A stretch of DNA of 64,000 bases from Conchocele bisecta (GCA_029237695.1 CM055280.1:36664508-36728507); one strand, 5' to 3'; shown: positions 31,287 through 43,828, counted from the stretch's first letter. Notes: generated by a model not told the origin, from the letters alone. Program-made: numbers and translations.

Positions 31287-33136
31287 TGTACCACCCTGCA
31301 TCATGCAGCGTCATGTTTGTATGTAATACCCTGCATCATGCAGCACCAGGCAGCCAGCATCATGCAGCATCATGCAGGTTCGGGGTTGTATGCAATACCC
31401 TGCATCATGCAGCATCATGCAGGGTCGGTTTGCATGCAATACCCTGCATCATGCAGCATCATGCAGGGTCGGTTTGTATGCACTACCCTGCATCATGCAG
31501 CATCATGCAGCATCATGCAGAGTCGGTTTGTATGCACTACCCTGCATCATGCAGCATCATGCAACATCATGCAGGGTCGGTTTGTATGCACTATCCTGCA
31601 TCATGCAGCATCATACAGGGTCGGTTTGTATGCACTACCCTGCATCATGCAGCATCATGCAGCATCAAACAGGGTCGGTTTGTATGCATACCCTGCATCA
31701 TGCAGCATCATACAGCATCATACAGGGTCGGTTTGTATACGCTACCCTGCATCGTGCAGCATCATGCAGGGTCGGTTTGTATGCACTATACTGCATCATG
31801 CAGCATCATGCAGGGTCGGTTTGTATGCACTATCCTGCATCATGCAGCATCATACAGGGTCGGTTTGTATGCACTACCCTGCATCATGCAGCATCATGCA
31901 GCATCAAACAGGGTCGGTTTGTATGCACTACCCTGCATCATGCAGCATCATGCAGCATCATACAGGGTCGGTTTGTATGCACTACCCTGCATCATGCAGC
32001 ATCATGCAGCATCATGCAGGGTTGGTTTGTATGCACTACCCTGCATCATGCAGCATCATACAGGGTCGGTTTGTATGCACTACCCTGCATCATGCAGCAT
32101 CATGCAGCATCATGCAGCATCATACAGGGTCGGTTTGTATGCACTATCCTGCATCATGCAGCATCATGCAGGGTCTGTTTGTATACAATGCCCTGCATCA
32201 TGCAGCATCATGCAGGTCGGTTTGTATACAATGCCCTGCATCATGCAGCATCATGCAGCATCATACAGGGTCGGTTTGTATGCACTATCCTGCATCATGC
32301 AGCATCATGCAGGGTCGGTTTGTATACAATGCCCTGCATCATGCAGCATCATGCAGGGTCGGTTTGTATACAATGCCCTGCATCATGCAGCATCATGCAG
32401 CATCATACAGGGTCGGTTTGTATGCACTATCCTGCATCATGCAGCATCATGCAGGGTCGGTTTGTATACAATGCCCTGCATCATGCAGCATCATGCAGGG
32501 TCGGTTTGTATACAATGCCCTGCATCATGCAGCATCATGCAGCATCATACAGGGTCGGTTTGTATGCACTATCCTGCATCATGCAGCATCATGCAGGGTC
32601 GGTTTGTATGCAATACCCTGCATCATGCAGTATCATGCAGCATCATACAGGGTCGGTTTGTATGCACTACCCTGCATCATGCAGCATCATGCAGGGTCGG
32701 TTTGTATGCAATACCCTGCATCATGCAGTATCATGCAGGGTCGGTTTGTATGCAATACCCTGCATCATGCAGCATCATGCAGGGTCGGTTTGTATGCAAT
32801 ACCCTGCATCATGCAGTATCATGCAGCATCATGCAGGGTCTGTTTGTATGCGCTACCCTGCATCATGCAGCATCTGCATCATACAGCATCATGCAGCATC
32901 ATGCAGGCTCGGGTTTGTATGCATACCCTGCTTCATGCAGCATCAAGTAGGGTCTGGTTTGTATACAATACCGTGCATCATGCAGCATCATGCAGCATAA
33001 TGCAGGGTCATCCATGTCAGGTCTTTAATGCACTATCCTGCATCATGCAGCATCATGCAGCATCATACAGGGGTCGGTTTGGTTTTTATGCACTACCCTG
33101 CATCTATGCCAGGGGGGCATTTCATGCAGGGTCGGC
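31287..33136 (+). repeat. 44 bp satellite array, left arm
   Basis: Unit: GGTCGGTTTGTATGCACTAC followed by CCTGCATCATGCAG and one to three extra 10 bp CATCATGCAG modules, giving about 44, 54 or 64 bp. About 36 units. GCATCATGCA is itself nearly self-complementary. Because no unit has a stop codon on this strand, all three frames run open for 540-610 codons. They are not genes. Confidence 0.95.
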
Positions 33137-34170
33137 TCTTTAATGCACTGCACTAACCTGCATGATGCTGCATGATGCTGTATGATGCAGGGTATTGCAT
33201 ACAAACCGACCCTGCATGATGCTGCATGATGCTGCATGATGCAGGGTAGTGCATACAAACCGACCCTGTATGATGCTGCATGATGTAGGGTAGTGCATAC
33301 AAACCGACCCTGCATGATGCTGCATGATGCAGGATAGTGCATACAAACCGACCCTGTATGATGCTGCATGATGCAGGGTAGTGCATACAAACCGACCCTG
33401 CATGATGCTGCATGATGCAGGGTATTGCATACAAACCGACCCTGCATGATGCTGCATGATGCAGGGTATTGCATACAAACCGACCCTGCATGATGATGCA
33501 TGATGCAGGGTAGTGCATACAAACCGACCCTGCATGATGCTGCATGATGCTGCATGATGCAGGATATTGCATACAAACCGACCCTGCATGATGCTGCATG
33601 ATGCAGGGTAGTGCATACAAACCGACCCTGCATGATGCTGCATGATGCAGGGTATTGCATACAAACCGACCCTGCATGATGCTGCATCATGCAGGTTAGT
33701 GCAGTGCATTAAAGAGCCGACCCTGCATGATGCTGCATGATGCTGCATGATGCAGGATAGTGTATACAAACCGACCCTGCATGATGCTGCATGATGCAGG
33801 ATAGTGCATACAAACCGACCCTGCATGATGCTGCATGATGCAGGATAGTGCATACAAACCGACCCTGCATGATGCTGCATGATGCTGCATGATGCAGGAT
33901 AGTGCATACAAACCGACCCTGTATGATGCTGCATGATGCAGGGTAGTGCATACAAACCGACCCTGTATGATGCTGCATGATGCAGGATAGTGCATACAAA
34001 CCGACCCTGTATGATGCTGCATGATGCAGGATAGTGTATACAAACCGACCCTGCATGATGCTGCATGATGCAGGATAGTGTATACAAACCGACCCTGCAT
34101 GATGCTGCATGATGCAGGATAGTGCATACAAACCGACCCTGTATGATGCTGCATGATGCTGCATGATGCA
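33137..34170 (-). repeat. 44 bp satellite array, right (inverted) arm
   Basis: The same units as the left arm on the opposite strand, about 20 of them. A 40 bp perfect inverted repeat (GGGTCGGCTCTTTAATGCAC... at 33137-33176 and its inverse at 33685-33724) encloses 33177-33684. Minus-strand frames up to 315 codons are by-products. Confidence 0.95.
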
Positions 34171-34586
34171 GGGTGGTACATTAAAGACCCTTATAGTACA
34201 GGTATTTAGCAAGACACTACATCATGCAGGACCTTTTAGCTCGATACTGGAAAACAATTATCACAACCCTGCATCATGCTAATTACTTTTGACGTACGGA
34301 AGGTTCAATATTCATCATGTAGCAAGACCCTGCATCTTGCAGGATTTTTTAGCATGAGGCTGATAAATAATTACCATGACCCTGCATGATGCAGCATGAT
34401 GCTAAAATATTTTGAAAGATTGAACAGTTTTAAGCATGACCCTGCATGATGCAGCATGATGCAGGGTAGTACATTAATGACCCTTTTAGTACGTCATAGA
34501 GATGCGTTGTTTTACTCTTGACGTTCCGTCGCTGTACGTTTAAAGACGACTGTGAGCGGTGTCGAACAACGACAGTCATGTAACAA

Positions 34587-35060
34587 TGCCCTTTAGAATA
34601 TGTTCATCAAACGTCATACATGCATAGGCCATGACCCAAAGGTGTGTCGCGCGCAAGAATGGCAACTCTTGCATCACTACTTGTCGAGTTATCTCAGTTT
34701 GTTTTTTCACGCACTTATTCTTGTCCGGAGCATAATGTGAATACCCTTTTGAATATGTTCATGAAACTGCACACATGCATAGGTCAAGACCCAAAGGTGT
34801 GTCGCGCGCAAGAATGACAACTATTGCATCACTAATTGTCGAGTTATCTCACTTTGTTTTTTCACGCACTTATCCTTGTCCGGAGCATAACGTCAAATAC
34901 CCTTTGGAATATGTTCATGAAACTTCACATATGCATAGGCCATGACCCAAAGGTGTGTGTGCGACTTGGTAGGTAGATTCTTCATGATGTGTAGATGCAC
35001 GCAAAGTGACGTTTGCTTTTTTATTAGACACCGGATCATGGATTATCTGCCCATTTTGCA
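34587..35060 (+). repeat. Tandem repeat of about 157 bp, 2.4 copies
   Basis: GAATATGTTCATGAAAC, CATGCATAGGCCATGACCCA, AAAGGTGTGTCGCGCGCAAG and TTGTCGAGTTATCTCA recur near 34595, 34752 and 34909. The last copy passes into GACTTGGTAGGTAG..GGATCATGGATTATCTGCC, a monomer of the satellite seen at 61526-61956. Confidence 0.85.
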
Positions 35061-35247
35061 CTTAAAAACAAATGGAAACGAAAGACAAAAGCAATATTGT
35101 TTTGTTTCGTTATTCATAGCCGTTATATGTGACAGGTCAACAAATATTGTCATCAGCTGTCTTTCTCACATTTATTCTATTTTGTCAGATTATTCTCATG
35201 AGTCATCAACACAATACATGCTTTTCAAAAGAAATCAGTTAACTATG

Positions 35248-37876
35248 TACGGAAGGTAATATCCGCCATAATTATATTAGGCTTGATGCTTGCTTGCTGA
35301 TGACATTCTAAGTTATATCCGTCTTATTACAATTGTATGTGGCTTGATGCTTGCTGACTGGTGCCATTACAATTTACTTTCATGTTATTGTATTCGTCAT
35401 TCGTGCTTGTGACATTTGAAATCTTCTTGGTTGTTGTCTAAATTGCATGTGCATTTGGCTTGATGCTTTATTCATTCGCACGCGTTTTGTTACGTCGATA
35501 AGCCACGCCCCTTGACAACAACAATTGCAACAGTAATTTGGGAACGACCATTATGACGCCAGGTGCGCTGCTAACACTTAAAATAGTTCTCCCTAAAATG
35601 ATTTAATATGCTGGTACCCGTCCTACAATGCGTTGCTCTCTAAATTGGTTCCATGTCCCTAACGGTGTTGATGTAGATTGATGCCGCCTTTTCTGTTGCG
35701 CCATGTTTAGGTTAAAAGACACCAAATAGTTTTACTGTATAATTTAACCGAATCCCAGCCAGTATTTCCTACTTTCACTATTCGTATGGATGTTGTGGGA
35801 CAACCTCGTCATGTCCCCCAATATTGTTTACATTATTTGGCCACGGAAACTCTGTTTACATCATGTGACAAACAGGCTCAGTGTTTTCTTTTAAATGCTT
35901 CAAATATGCTGAAAACTGGTGTTTAAAACACCCATTTTCTAACCTTAAACCTAGAGTGTACATGCCAAGTTATAATATAGGGAGACATGTTTTTCTTTAT
36001 TCTTTCAATCTGACATTTTTCTGGCAAAATGATTACCATTACCAGACGTACTATTGACATTATTATACTTTGTATATCAAACGCGAAATGCCAGTTTAAT
36101 ATCAGGGGCGATAACCGTGGTTCCTTAAAATGATAACGGAAGCAACTATTTATTCCATTTATGTATTATTTGATGTGCAATATCATACTATATGATATGT
36201 CGATAAAAATATTTATTCAGCATTTAGTTGATATAAATAATTTAAACATACTGCATCACTTGCATATGGAACTAGCTTGATACCACCGCGAGTCTCTATG
36301 AGTACATTAAATATTACTAAATAATTATATCTGTGTAGCTGGCACTCGTAATTTTTAAAAGTGGTGGACTAGTTGCAATTATACACTTATTTAAGTTACA
36401 TAAAGAAAAGTGTGTACCTACTAGATGGGACCCCAGCTTCAACAATAATTAAATCTATATTTTAATTAGTCAAGATCCAGAGCAGAATGTGTGAAGGTTA
36501 TTGGAAAGTAGGTCCCACAACATACATACGAAAAATGAAAGTAGCAGAGAATAGCAAAATGTGTGGTAACAGGTTAGTTTTTAGGGAAAATCAATGGTGG
36601 TGGCCCACCTTAGTCTGATCCCGGATGGTTATTGGTTTGCATCGGTAACGGGCCAGTTTGACAGTCAACCTGTGTAAGTTACCATATGTGTAACTTGCTA
36701 TAACAATGTGATTGTTTTCAATTACGTACATATGTAATTTAATTATGAGGATACATGTATGTATAAAACACATTAGTAAGTCAAACACCATACATACATA
36801 TTCAATTTAGTTAATATAGGTTAGATAATAACAAATGGTGCGAAATCGTCAAGACGGTAAAAGTAGTTTAGTTTAAACATTGTTTATTGCATATAAGTAC
36901 AATGGGCTTGGGCTACAAGTTCTCACAACATTAATTACAGCCCTTACCCAAGTAAAAGTAGTCCGGTATGAACAAAATCGTGCGGGTGTTTTGAGGTCAC
37001 TGACACAGTTTGCTTGCAAATCTTGATCCGTTACTACCCAGTTTCACTTCAGGAACATGATGGTCATGTGATGTAAACAGAGTTTCCGTGACCACACAAA
37101 AAATGTAAACAATATTGGGGAACATGACGAGACGAGGTTGGATATTTCTGTCTTAGGAGTAAGTGAAGCTATTGTTTAATTCATGCAGAACCAATACTGA
37201 CCGGCTGCATGTCATGTACAAATAGGTCCCACAACATCCATACGAATAGTGAAAGTAGGAGAGACTGACCTTATTGGATGGGATTCGGTTAAAGTGTATA
37301 GTAAAACTAGTTGGTGTCTTCTAACCTATACTGTGATCATTTGTAGGTGAAATCTTACATAAACACCGGCATTGGAGGTGTGCCTCAAACAGCCAATCAC
37401 ATATCGTACTATTATTTATTAGTCGGATGATTCCTAACATTGACAGCAGTGCCATCTGGTGTCATAATGAGGCACTACTAACCAATATATTGCTTGCATC
37501 ATTCTGCTTGTGGCTTGATGCTTTCTGCTTGCGGGTTTCCGCTTTCGGACTGTGACGCGATGCTTACTTCCTGCGGCTTTGTCCTTTCTGCTTTCGGCCT
37601 TATTCAAAGTGCTAAGTGATTGTTCCTACTTTAAATGCTTAGTGCAATAAAACAGGGACACGGATAAGGACGTATCAATAATTGTAATGTAAATAAGACG
37701 AATGAACAAAGCAATCAGCAGAATGGACATGTAAGAAAGACACATACAATTACAAGAAGCAGATTTCAAATGTAATAAATACAAATGACGAATGAAATAA
37801 CATGAATATAAGTTGTAATGTCAACAGCACGCAAGCATCAAGTCACATAACATTATGGCGGATATTACCTTCCATA
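35248..37876. mobile_element. 2.6 kb long-inverted-repeat element, 6 bp duplication
   Basis: The ends TA(C/T)GGAAGGTAATATCCGCC are inverted and the arms stay recognisable for about 640-800 bp, with inserts: CTTGATGCTTGC, TTTTACTGTATAATTTAACC, CATACGAATAGTGAAAGTAG, AAACTCTGTTTACATCA. A perfect duplication ACTATG lies at 35242-35247 and 37877-37882. The interior contains a copy of the TTAA-MITE (36080-36430). No transposase, so non-autonomous. Confidence 0.85.
36080..36430. repeat. TTAA-MITE copy inside the 2.6 kb element
   Basis: ATATCAGGGGCGATAACCGT, TTCCTTAAAATGATAACGGA, CCACCGCGAGTCTCTATGAG and GTGGTGGACTAG match 12750-13017 and 17531-17570. It is also uninterrupted at the Harbinger site (around 36361-36364). 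Confidence 0.75.
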
Positions 37877-38177
37877 ACTATGACACAACCTTTGACGACT
37901 GATGTTCTGTCGTTTTATCGATCACAATGTATTGTTGTCAGCTGTTTTGACATGTTTTGACAGCGCATGAGAAGTATGTTCAATGGGAGATATTGTCATG
38001 CACTGTCTGTGGAGAACTGTAGGAATACAAAACATAGCAGACGACATAATTTCATTTGGTCAGAGACAGTCAGATTGGCCGGTGGATTTTTGCCTACATG
38101 TATCAGCTATGGAAGGTCAGGTCAGTACATTACATGCTTGATGTTTGTTAGTATCCCCTCGCCTATAGCAAGGTGTA

Positions 38178-38522
38178 TGATCACGTGGTACTAACAACAA
38201 CAACAACAAGTACTGAAACTTCCAGAATCCATCTGATTCAAAGTACGTATTCTTTTATATTGTCATTATTACGTAACGGATTTTGATTAAATATGGCGCA
38301 TCGTGTCAAGCTGCATTTGATGGTCTCTGTATTTTCGCCCAAACTTCTGTCGTTTTTGCGAAGAATAGATTTCCGTGTCTGTGCCGAGATCCCTGGACCA
38401 CCAAATGTAGCTCAATAAGACGCGTTTGCTGCGCCATATTTCATAAAATCCGTTGCATATTAAGGAAAATATCAAATAATACTTACTTTGGAGTGGGCGA
38501 CGTTGTTGTTGTAACCACGTGA
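38178..38522. repeat. Palindromic element with ATCACGTGGT ends
   Basis: GATCACGTGGTACTAACAAC at left and GTTGTTGTAACCACGTGATC at right. Inner ATGGCGCA and CCAAATG(T/C)AGCT blocks are also inverted. A second copy lies at 54545-54830. Frames on both strands are not conserved between copies. Confidence 0.8.
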
Positions 38523-38590
38523 TCATGCACATTGTATAGGCAACAGGGGATATAGCATCACAACACGTACGTGCGTGCGTGCGTTATAAG

Positions 38591-38914
38591 TATAGGATTC
38601 TGATCTATTTGGGTGTATTTGGGTGTACTTGTGTGATTTGTGTAACCACCACATTAAGTCATGCTTCCGGTCACTACAACAACAACAGAGTGAACAGACA
38701 ATTCTCATTGTACTAATCAATCTTTCAAAGTCTTTAAGAGGTAAATATATTATTGCAGCTATATGTCCTGCAAGTTTAGCTGGCTGCATTGTATTATTTG
38801 AATGTTACCATTGTATTGTTTTATTTACCAATGCTAAAGACTTCCATTATTTCTGTATTTTCAGACCGTGATCATTGTGTCAATAAAGTTCCAAATAGAC
38901 CACGTTCTTATTTA
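38591..38914 (+). repeat. Gypsy 5' LTR
   Basis: Runs from TATAGGATTCTGATCTATTT to CACGTTCTTATTTA. An AATAAA signal (about 38882-38887) sits near the 3' end, where an R-region poly(A) site would be expected. The termini are not the common TG..CA. It differs from the 3' LTR by only a few small indels. Confidence 0.9.
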
Positions 38915-38939
38915 TGATCACCGTCTCTACCACGGAAGA

Positions 38940-39930
38940 ATGCCAGCAGTCTCATGTCCACTCCCTGGGTGCGGGTACGCGACGGATGACCTTGATGCAG
39001 TAATTGTCGCTGCACTCATAACGGCACATTCCATGACTCATGTCACACCTGCCCCAAAGCCCACTGCAGCAATAGAAAAAGTCAAGAGACCATCAGTTCG
39101 TGCTGCAGGCACAAGTGAAGAATGGTCCTACTTTCAAACGCGGTGGAGTGATTATGTGAGTGCTACTAAGACTGACGGCCGTGACAAGGTATTACAACTA
39201 CTCGAATGCTGTGAGGAACACCTCCGCAGAGACCTTACCTATGCAGAAGGGGGCAGCCTAGCAGACAAAGACGAAGCTTATGTGCTAGCTGCCATACGCA
39301 AACTCGCCGTGCGTGAGGAAAGTACAATGGTTGCTAGAGTTGTACTACATAAAATGTACCAGGATCGCGATGAGACAATCAGAAGTTTTGTTTTGGTGCG
39401 CGAATTCGCGGGCAAGCGGACATATGCAAATACGTGACTAAGTGCCCAGGATGTGATTCCAATGTTAACTACACACAACAAATCATGCGTGATGTGGTGA
39501 CTAAAGGCATAGCAGACCAGGACATTCAGATGGATCTATTGGGCGACAAAAATCAAAACATGACGCTTGAAGAAGTGTTCCAGTTTATAGAAGCGAAAGA
39601 GGTCGGCAAACGAATTCAGCTTCCAGACTACTGGACACCCACACCGCGGGGGTCGTGAGCAGTTCATACAGGAAGAACAAGAATAACAATCAGAAAGACA
39701 ATTTTAAGGCAGAAACTTGTGGCTACTGTGGCAAAAGAGGCCATGGTAAAGCGGCATCTGCTGCCGTTCGCCGTAATGACTGCCCGGCATACGGCCACCT
39801 CTGTACTAGTTGCAACATACGCCATCATTTTGAAAGTGTCTGTCGTAGTAGCAGCAATTCAAAATCCAAGAACACAGACAAATGGTCTGCAAACTCTGCT
39901 ACTTTTGATTTCCTATGTTCTACTTCAGAC
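38940..39930 (+). pseudogene. Gypsy gag with nucleocapsid zinc motifs, frameshifted
   Basis: ATG 38940 begins a frame whose N-terminus has a C2H2-like pattern (CPLPGC near residue 6, HSMTH near residue 34). A capsid-like region follows. The frame breaks near 39400 and continues in another frame (KCPGC, DIQMDLLGDKNQ), then shifts again near 39655. Nucleocapsid motifs follow: CGYCGKRGHG (39718-39747) and a Cys/His-rich stretch CPAYGHLCTSC..HH (39781-39835). The N-terminal finger is unusual for gag. Confidence 0.8.
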
Positions 39931-40119
39931 GTGATCAATTCATTCGATAACTCATGTGTGATCAGTGAACATGGCTTCGACCGCTCATTATGCATTGATC
40001 ATCACATATACGACAAACTCTCAGACACTTGGGTCAAGCAGAAATCTAGATCTCTACCTTTTGTTGATGTCACCGCTAGTGTCTCACCTGATGACTACAC
40101 GCCCTTGGATTTCACTTGG

Positions 40120-40600
40120 ACTCCAGGAGCCGTAAAGTTTCAGCGGTCCTGCCCGCCATGGCAGATACTGGTTGTCAAAAGTTGTCTTGCCGGTCTCAAG
40201 GTCATACATCGTCTAGGCCTCAAAGAGTCTGATCTCATACCCGTAACCATGCAAATGCACTGCCACCAATCATGGCATCAAAATTCTCGGTGCAACTGTC
40301 TTAAACATAAGCGCGCATGATAACATTGGCGGCAGAACCGCTGAAACTAGACAAATGACATATGTAACCGATGCGTCAGACAAACTCTTCCTCAGTAGGA
40401 GGCGTGCACTGATTTGGGTATTGTTCCCGGGACCTTCCCCATAATCGGGTCTGAACCAGCCCAAGCACTAGGTTGTGACCCACCCCAACAGGATCAACCA
40501 AATGTATGCGACTGTCCCAGACGCCAACAACCCCTCCCGCTCCAACCGACATGCCATTTCCGGGGATAGAGCAGAATATCCCTCGGATAAAAGCCTTCCT
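40120..40600 (+). pseudogene. Gypsy aspartic protease region, frameshifted
   Basis: An aspartic-protease-like DTGCQ lies at 40164-40178. An oligo-A slip directly after it moves the frame, which then reads SCLAGLKVIHRLGLKESD. More of the domain continues in a third frame after about 40260. The catalytic triplet is visible, but the protein is broken. Confidence 0.7.
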
Positions 40601-40639
40601 ACTAGACCATTACAAGTCTAGTACTTTCCAATACCTGTG

Positions 40640-42048
40640 AGCACCAGCCACTACCTTTAATGGACACACCCCCCATGAAATTAATGGTTGACGCCCAAGC
40701 TGAGCCGGTTGCTCGCCACACACCCATCCCTGTACCTATCCATTGGAGAGACAAGGTAAAGGCTGGATTAGACCAGGATGTACGCCTGGGTGTCATTGAA
40801 CCCGTCCCTGTTGGTGAACCAGTTACATGGTGCCATAGGATGGTGATCTGTGCCAAGAAAAATGGAGAGCCACGACGCACTGTGGACTTCCAGGCACTCA
40901 ATGTCCATGCAGTGCGTGAGACACATCACACACCCTCCCCCTTTCACCAAGCTCGCTCCGTTCCCCAAGGCAAAAAGAAAACTGTATTTGATGCCTGGAA
41001 CGGATATCACAGCGTACCTATTCGTGAAGAGGACAGACACCTCACGACGTTTCATCACACCTTGGGGACGATACCGTTACAAAACAGCCCCACAAGGCTA
41101 CATTGCCTCTGGTGACGGATACACCCGCCGGTATGATGAACTGACTTCTGACATCCCCAATAAGACAAAATGTATTGACGATACCCTGCTATGGTCTGAC
41201 ACGGTCGAAGAAAGCTTCTTTCAGGCAGTTGAATGGCTGGACCTATGCGGTCGCAATGGCATCACCCTGAACCCTGAGAAGTTTGTATTTGCCGCGGACA
41301 CAGCTGAGTTTGCTGGGTTTGAGATAACCCCCAACTCTGTCCGCCCTTGTCAGAAATACCTCCGTGCCATACTGGAATTTAACCTACCCCGATGAACATC
41401 ACAGATGTTCGCTCATGGTTTGGCCTGATAAATCAGGTAGCGTATGCATTCAGTATGACGGAGAAAATGCTGCCTTTCCGTTGCCTACTGAAACCCAACA
41501 CTCCTTTTCAATGGACCAGTGAGCTAGACTCCCTATTTGAGGAGTCGAAACGCATCATTGCACATGAAATTGAGATGGGGGTTCAGATCTTTGACCTAAA
41601 AAGACAACGTGTCTTGCTACAGACTGGTCCAAAGATGGTATTGGCTTCTGGCTATTGCAGAAAACACTGCTCCTGCCCAAGGTCTGAACCATTTTGTTGC
41701 AGAGATGGCTGGAGGGTTACACTGGTGGGCAGCCGCTTTACACATGCTGCCGAGTCACGTTATGCCCCAATTGAGGGAGAGGCGTTGGCTGTCGCAGACG
41801 CCCTTGACAAGGCAAGATACTTTGTCTTGGGATGCACTGATCTGGTCGTTGCAGTAGACCACAAGCCCCTACTCAAGCTGCTTGGAGATAGGTCACTTGA
41901 GGATATCTCCAACTCACGCCTGCGGAATCTGAAAGAGAAAACACTCAGGTACAAATTCCGCATGGTTTACATCCCAGGTGCAAAACATCTGGCCGCTGAT
42001 AGCATATCACGTCACCCTGCTGGCAACCCCGACATGCTACCTCTCTGA
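40640..42048 (+). pseudogene. Gypsy reverse transcriptase and RNase H, frameshifted
   Basis: RT begins near 40660 (VARHTPIPVPIHW, then MVICAKKNGEPRRTVDFQAL). It shifts frame near 41030-41070, then reads FITPWGRYRYKTAPQGY and CIDDTLLW, the variant active-site box. Thumb and connection follow, with a further break at 41392. RNase H shows SRYAPIEGEALAVADAL, VAVDHKPLLKLLGDRSLEDI and an ending YIPGAKHLAADSISRHPAG. At least three breaks make it inactive. Confidence 0.85.
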
Positions 42049-42056
42049 CAGATGAC

Positions 42057-43300
42057 ATGGCCCAGATACAAGCACAATTGACAGCAGTCATACACTGCTC
42101 CTCCATATTAAATGGACTTCGCTTGAGTTCTGATGCCCTCATTGACGATTCAAACCTTGCCTCAGCGGCAGATTCCCTAGAATCCCTAAACCTCAGATCA
42201 GTAACCTGGGATAGGGTTCGGCTAGCTACATCCAGTGATGACAACATATACACTCTCTTACACCTTGTCGAGTCTGGCCTACCAGATACTCGAACAGGGT
42301 TTCCAGAGGCATTGCGCGAATATTTCCAATTTCGTGACAACCTCCACATATTGATGGTGTTGTCCTGTACAAGGACCGGGTGATCATTCCACCATCTCTC
42401 AGACAAGACGTTCTGGCTTCACTTCATTCTGCCCATCAAGGAGTCACAGCGATGACTTCTCGGGCAGACTCATCCATATTCTGGCCAGGAATAACACCTG
42501 CCATCTCAGCACTTAGGGCATCATGCCAGCACTGTAACCGTACAGCGCCATCCAACCCCAGTGCACCGCCTACACCACTCATGAACGCAGACTATCCTTT
42601 TCAGTGTATTTGCGCCGACTACTTTCATTACAAAGGTTGCAATTACTTGGTGGTAGTAGATCGCTATTCAAACTGGCCAATTGTTGAACGAGCAAGCAAC
42701 GGTGCTCGAGGGTTGATAGACTGTCTTCGCCGCACATTTGTGACATTCGGGATCCCGGATGAGTTATCTTCAGACGGTGGCCCCCGAATTCACATCTGTT
42801 GCCACACGCACATTCCTTAAGGACTGGGGAGTCAACCACCGTGTATCGTCAGTTGCCTTTCCTCACAGCAACTGTCGTGCTGAGGTAGGCGTAAAAACCG
42901 TCAAACGCCTTCTTATGGACAACACAAACACAGATGGTGGTCTTGAGACCGACCCATTTCAACGTGCTATACTCCAATACCGGAACACGCCAGACAGAGA
43001 TACTAAACTATCACCTGCCATGTGCGTTTTCGGTCGACCAATACGTGACTTTATCCGATACCGCCTGGTAGATACCAACCCCATAGTACCTGGCGCGAGA
43101 CCCTTCTAGCCAGAGAGGAGGCCCTCAGAAAACGACACATGTTGTCCGCTGAAAGACTGTCTGAGCACACTAAGAGGCTCCCACAACTTTCTGTAAGGAG
43201 ATCATGTTCGCATTCAGAACCAGGTTGGACAACACCCACTCAAGTGGGACAAAAACAGGGGTGATTATAGAGGTACGACAGTTTGACCATACGTGGTTAA
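42057..43300 (+). pseudogene. Gypsy integrase, frameshifted
   Basis: After a linker, the zinc-binding H-H-C-C pattern reads LHSAHQGVTAM..SCQHCN (about 42419-42540). The catalytic core has CADYFHYKGCNYLVVVDRYS (first Asp) and DELSSDGG (second Asp, about 42775). A frameshift follows there, and the glutamate helix [13 protein letters not shown] is in the next frame. The frame shifts again near 43109. Confidence 0.85.
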
Positions 43301-43600
43301 AGTAGATGGCTCAGGCCGGGTCACATTGCGCAACAGGAAATTTCTTAGGAAGTACATAGCGGTGTATCCCTCACCTCCGCATATCACTTTCAACCCTCAG
43401 CCCACCTTACCTGACCCTATATGGAAGGACCAACCTGAGTCTCGGAAACATCCTGCCATTCCAGTAGGTCCAGATCTATTGCGACCGCCTGCAATTGACA
43501 ATCCCCTGCGTGCACTCCTGATGTGCAAACACCTGGTGCCGACAGTTCTGAGGGCACTCCTTCAGTGCAGCCCCAGATCTATCTCTCACCTCTGACAATC
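43270..43600 (+). pseudogene. Gypsy integrase C-terminal tail
   Basis: KVDGSGRVTLRNRKFLRKY followed by a Pro-rich tail, typical of the C-terminal end of this gypsy type. No chromodomain is evident. The frame ends at 43595 and the remaining Pro/Thr-rich sequence continues in other frames to about 43735. Confidence 0.65.
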
Positions 43601-43828
43601 CCAGTGACACTCCCGCCCCACTAACACCGGCTATTGCGACCCCCTCCACCACCACCCCCAGCCCAGTGGACGACCCCTACCGACGACACCTCGTCGCTCG
43701 CGTCGCATAGTCAGGATACCTACGTGGCATAGTGATTTTGAAATGTAGTCGCCTTCATATTCATGTTCTTTTCCGCTTTTCCATTTGATCAGTTATATCA
43801 GTATTTGAGAGGAACTCAACAAATGACT

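Larger units (their letters stand above)
30963..34498. mobile_element. 3.5 kb foldback element with satellite arms, 6 bp duplication
   Basis: Terminal inverted repeats of about 54 bp begin TATGACGTACTAAAAGGGTC, and the perfect duplication GAGATG lies on both sides (30957-30962, 34499-34504). Further in, both arms carry in inverted order a CATGCTAAAAAAT block, GAATATTGAACCTTCCGTAC, AGTAATTAGCATGATGC-type sequence and ATACCTGTACTATAA. A tandem 44 bp repeat follows. The left terminus is itself a 140 bp palindrome (30963-31102) of the terminal sequence. There is no transposase, so it is non-autonomous. It resembles Drosophila Foldback elements in architecture only. Confidence 0.9.

Noticed and set aside
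31286..33143. Open reading frames of 542-608 codons on the plus strand, and up to 315 codons on the minus strand to 34212
   Set aside because: The 44/54/64 bp units contain no stop on the reading strand in any frame, so all three frames stay open. The peptides are only repeat translations with no start context or splice signals.
31287..34170. CRISPR-like array (regular repeat with variable parts)
   Set aside because: The spacers are themselves repeats, there are no unique spacers or cas genes, and the sequence is eukaryotic.
38287..38871. Overlapping 79-88 codon frames on both strands, repeated near 43853-44087
   Set aside because: They fall in the palindromic element and the gypsy LTRs. 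Both are non-coding, and the frames mirror each other.
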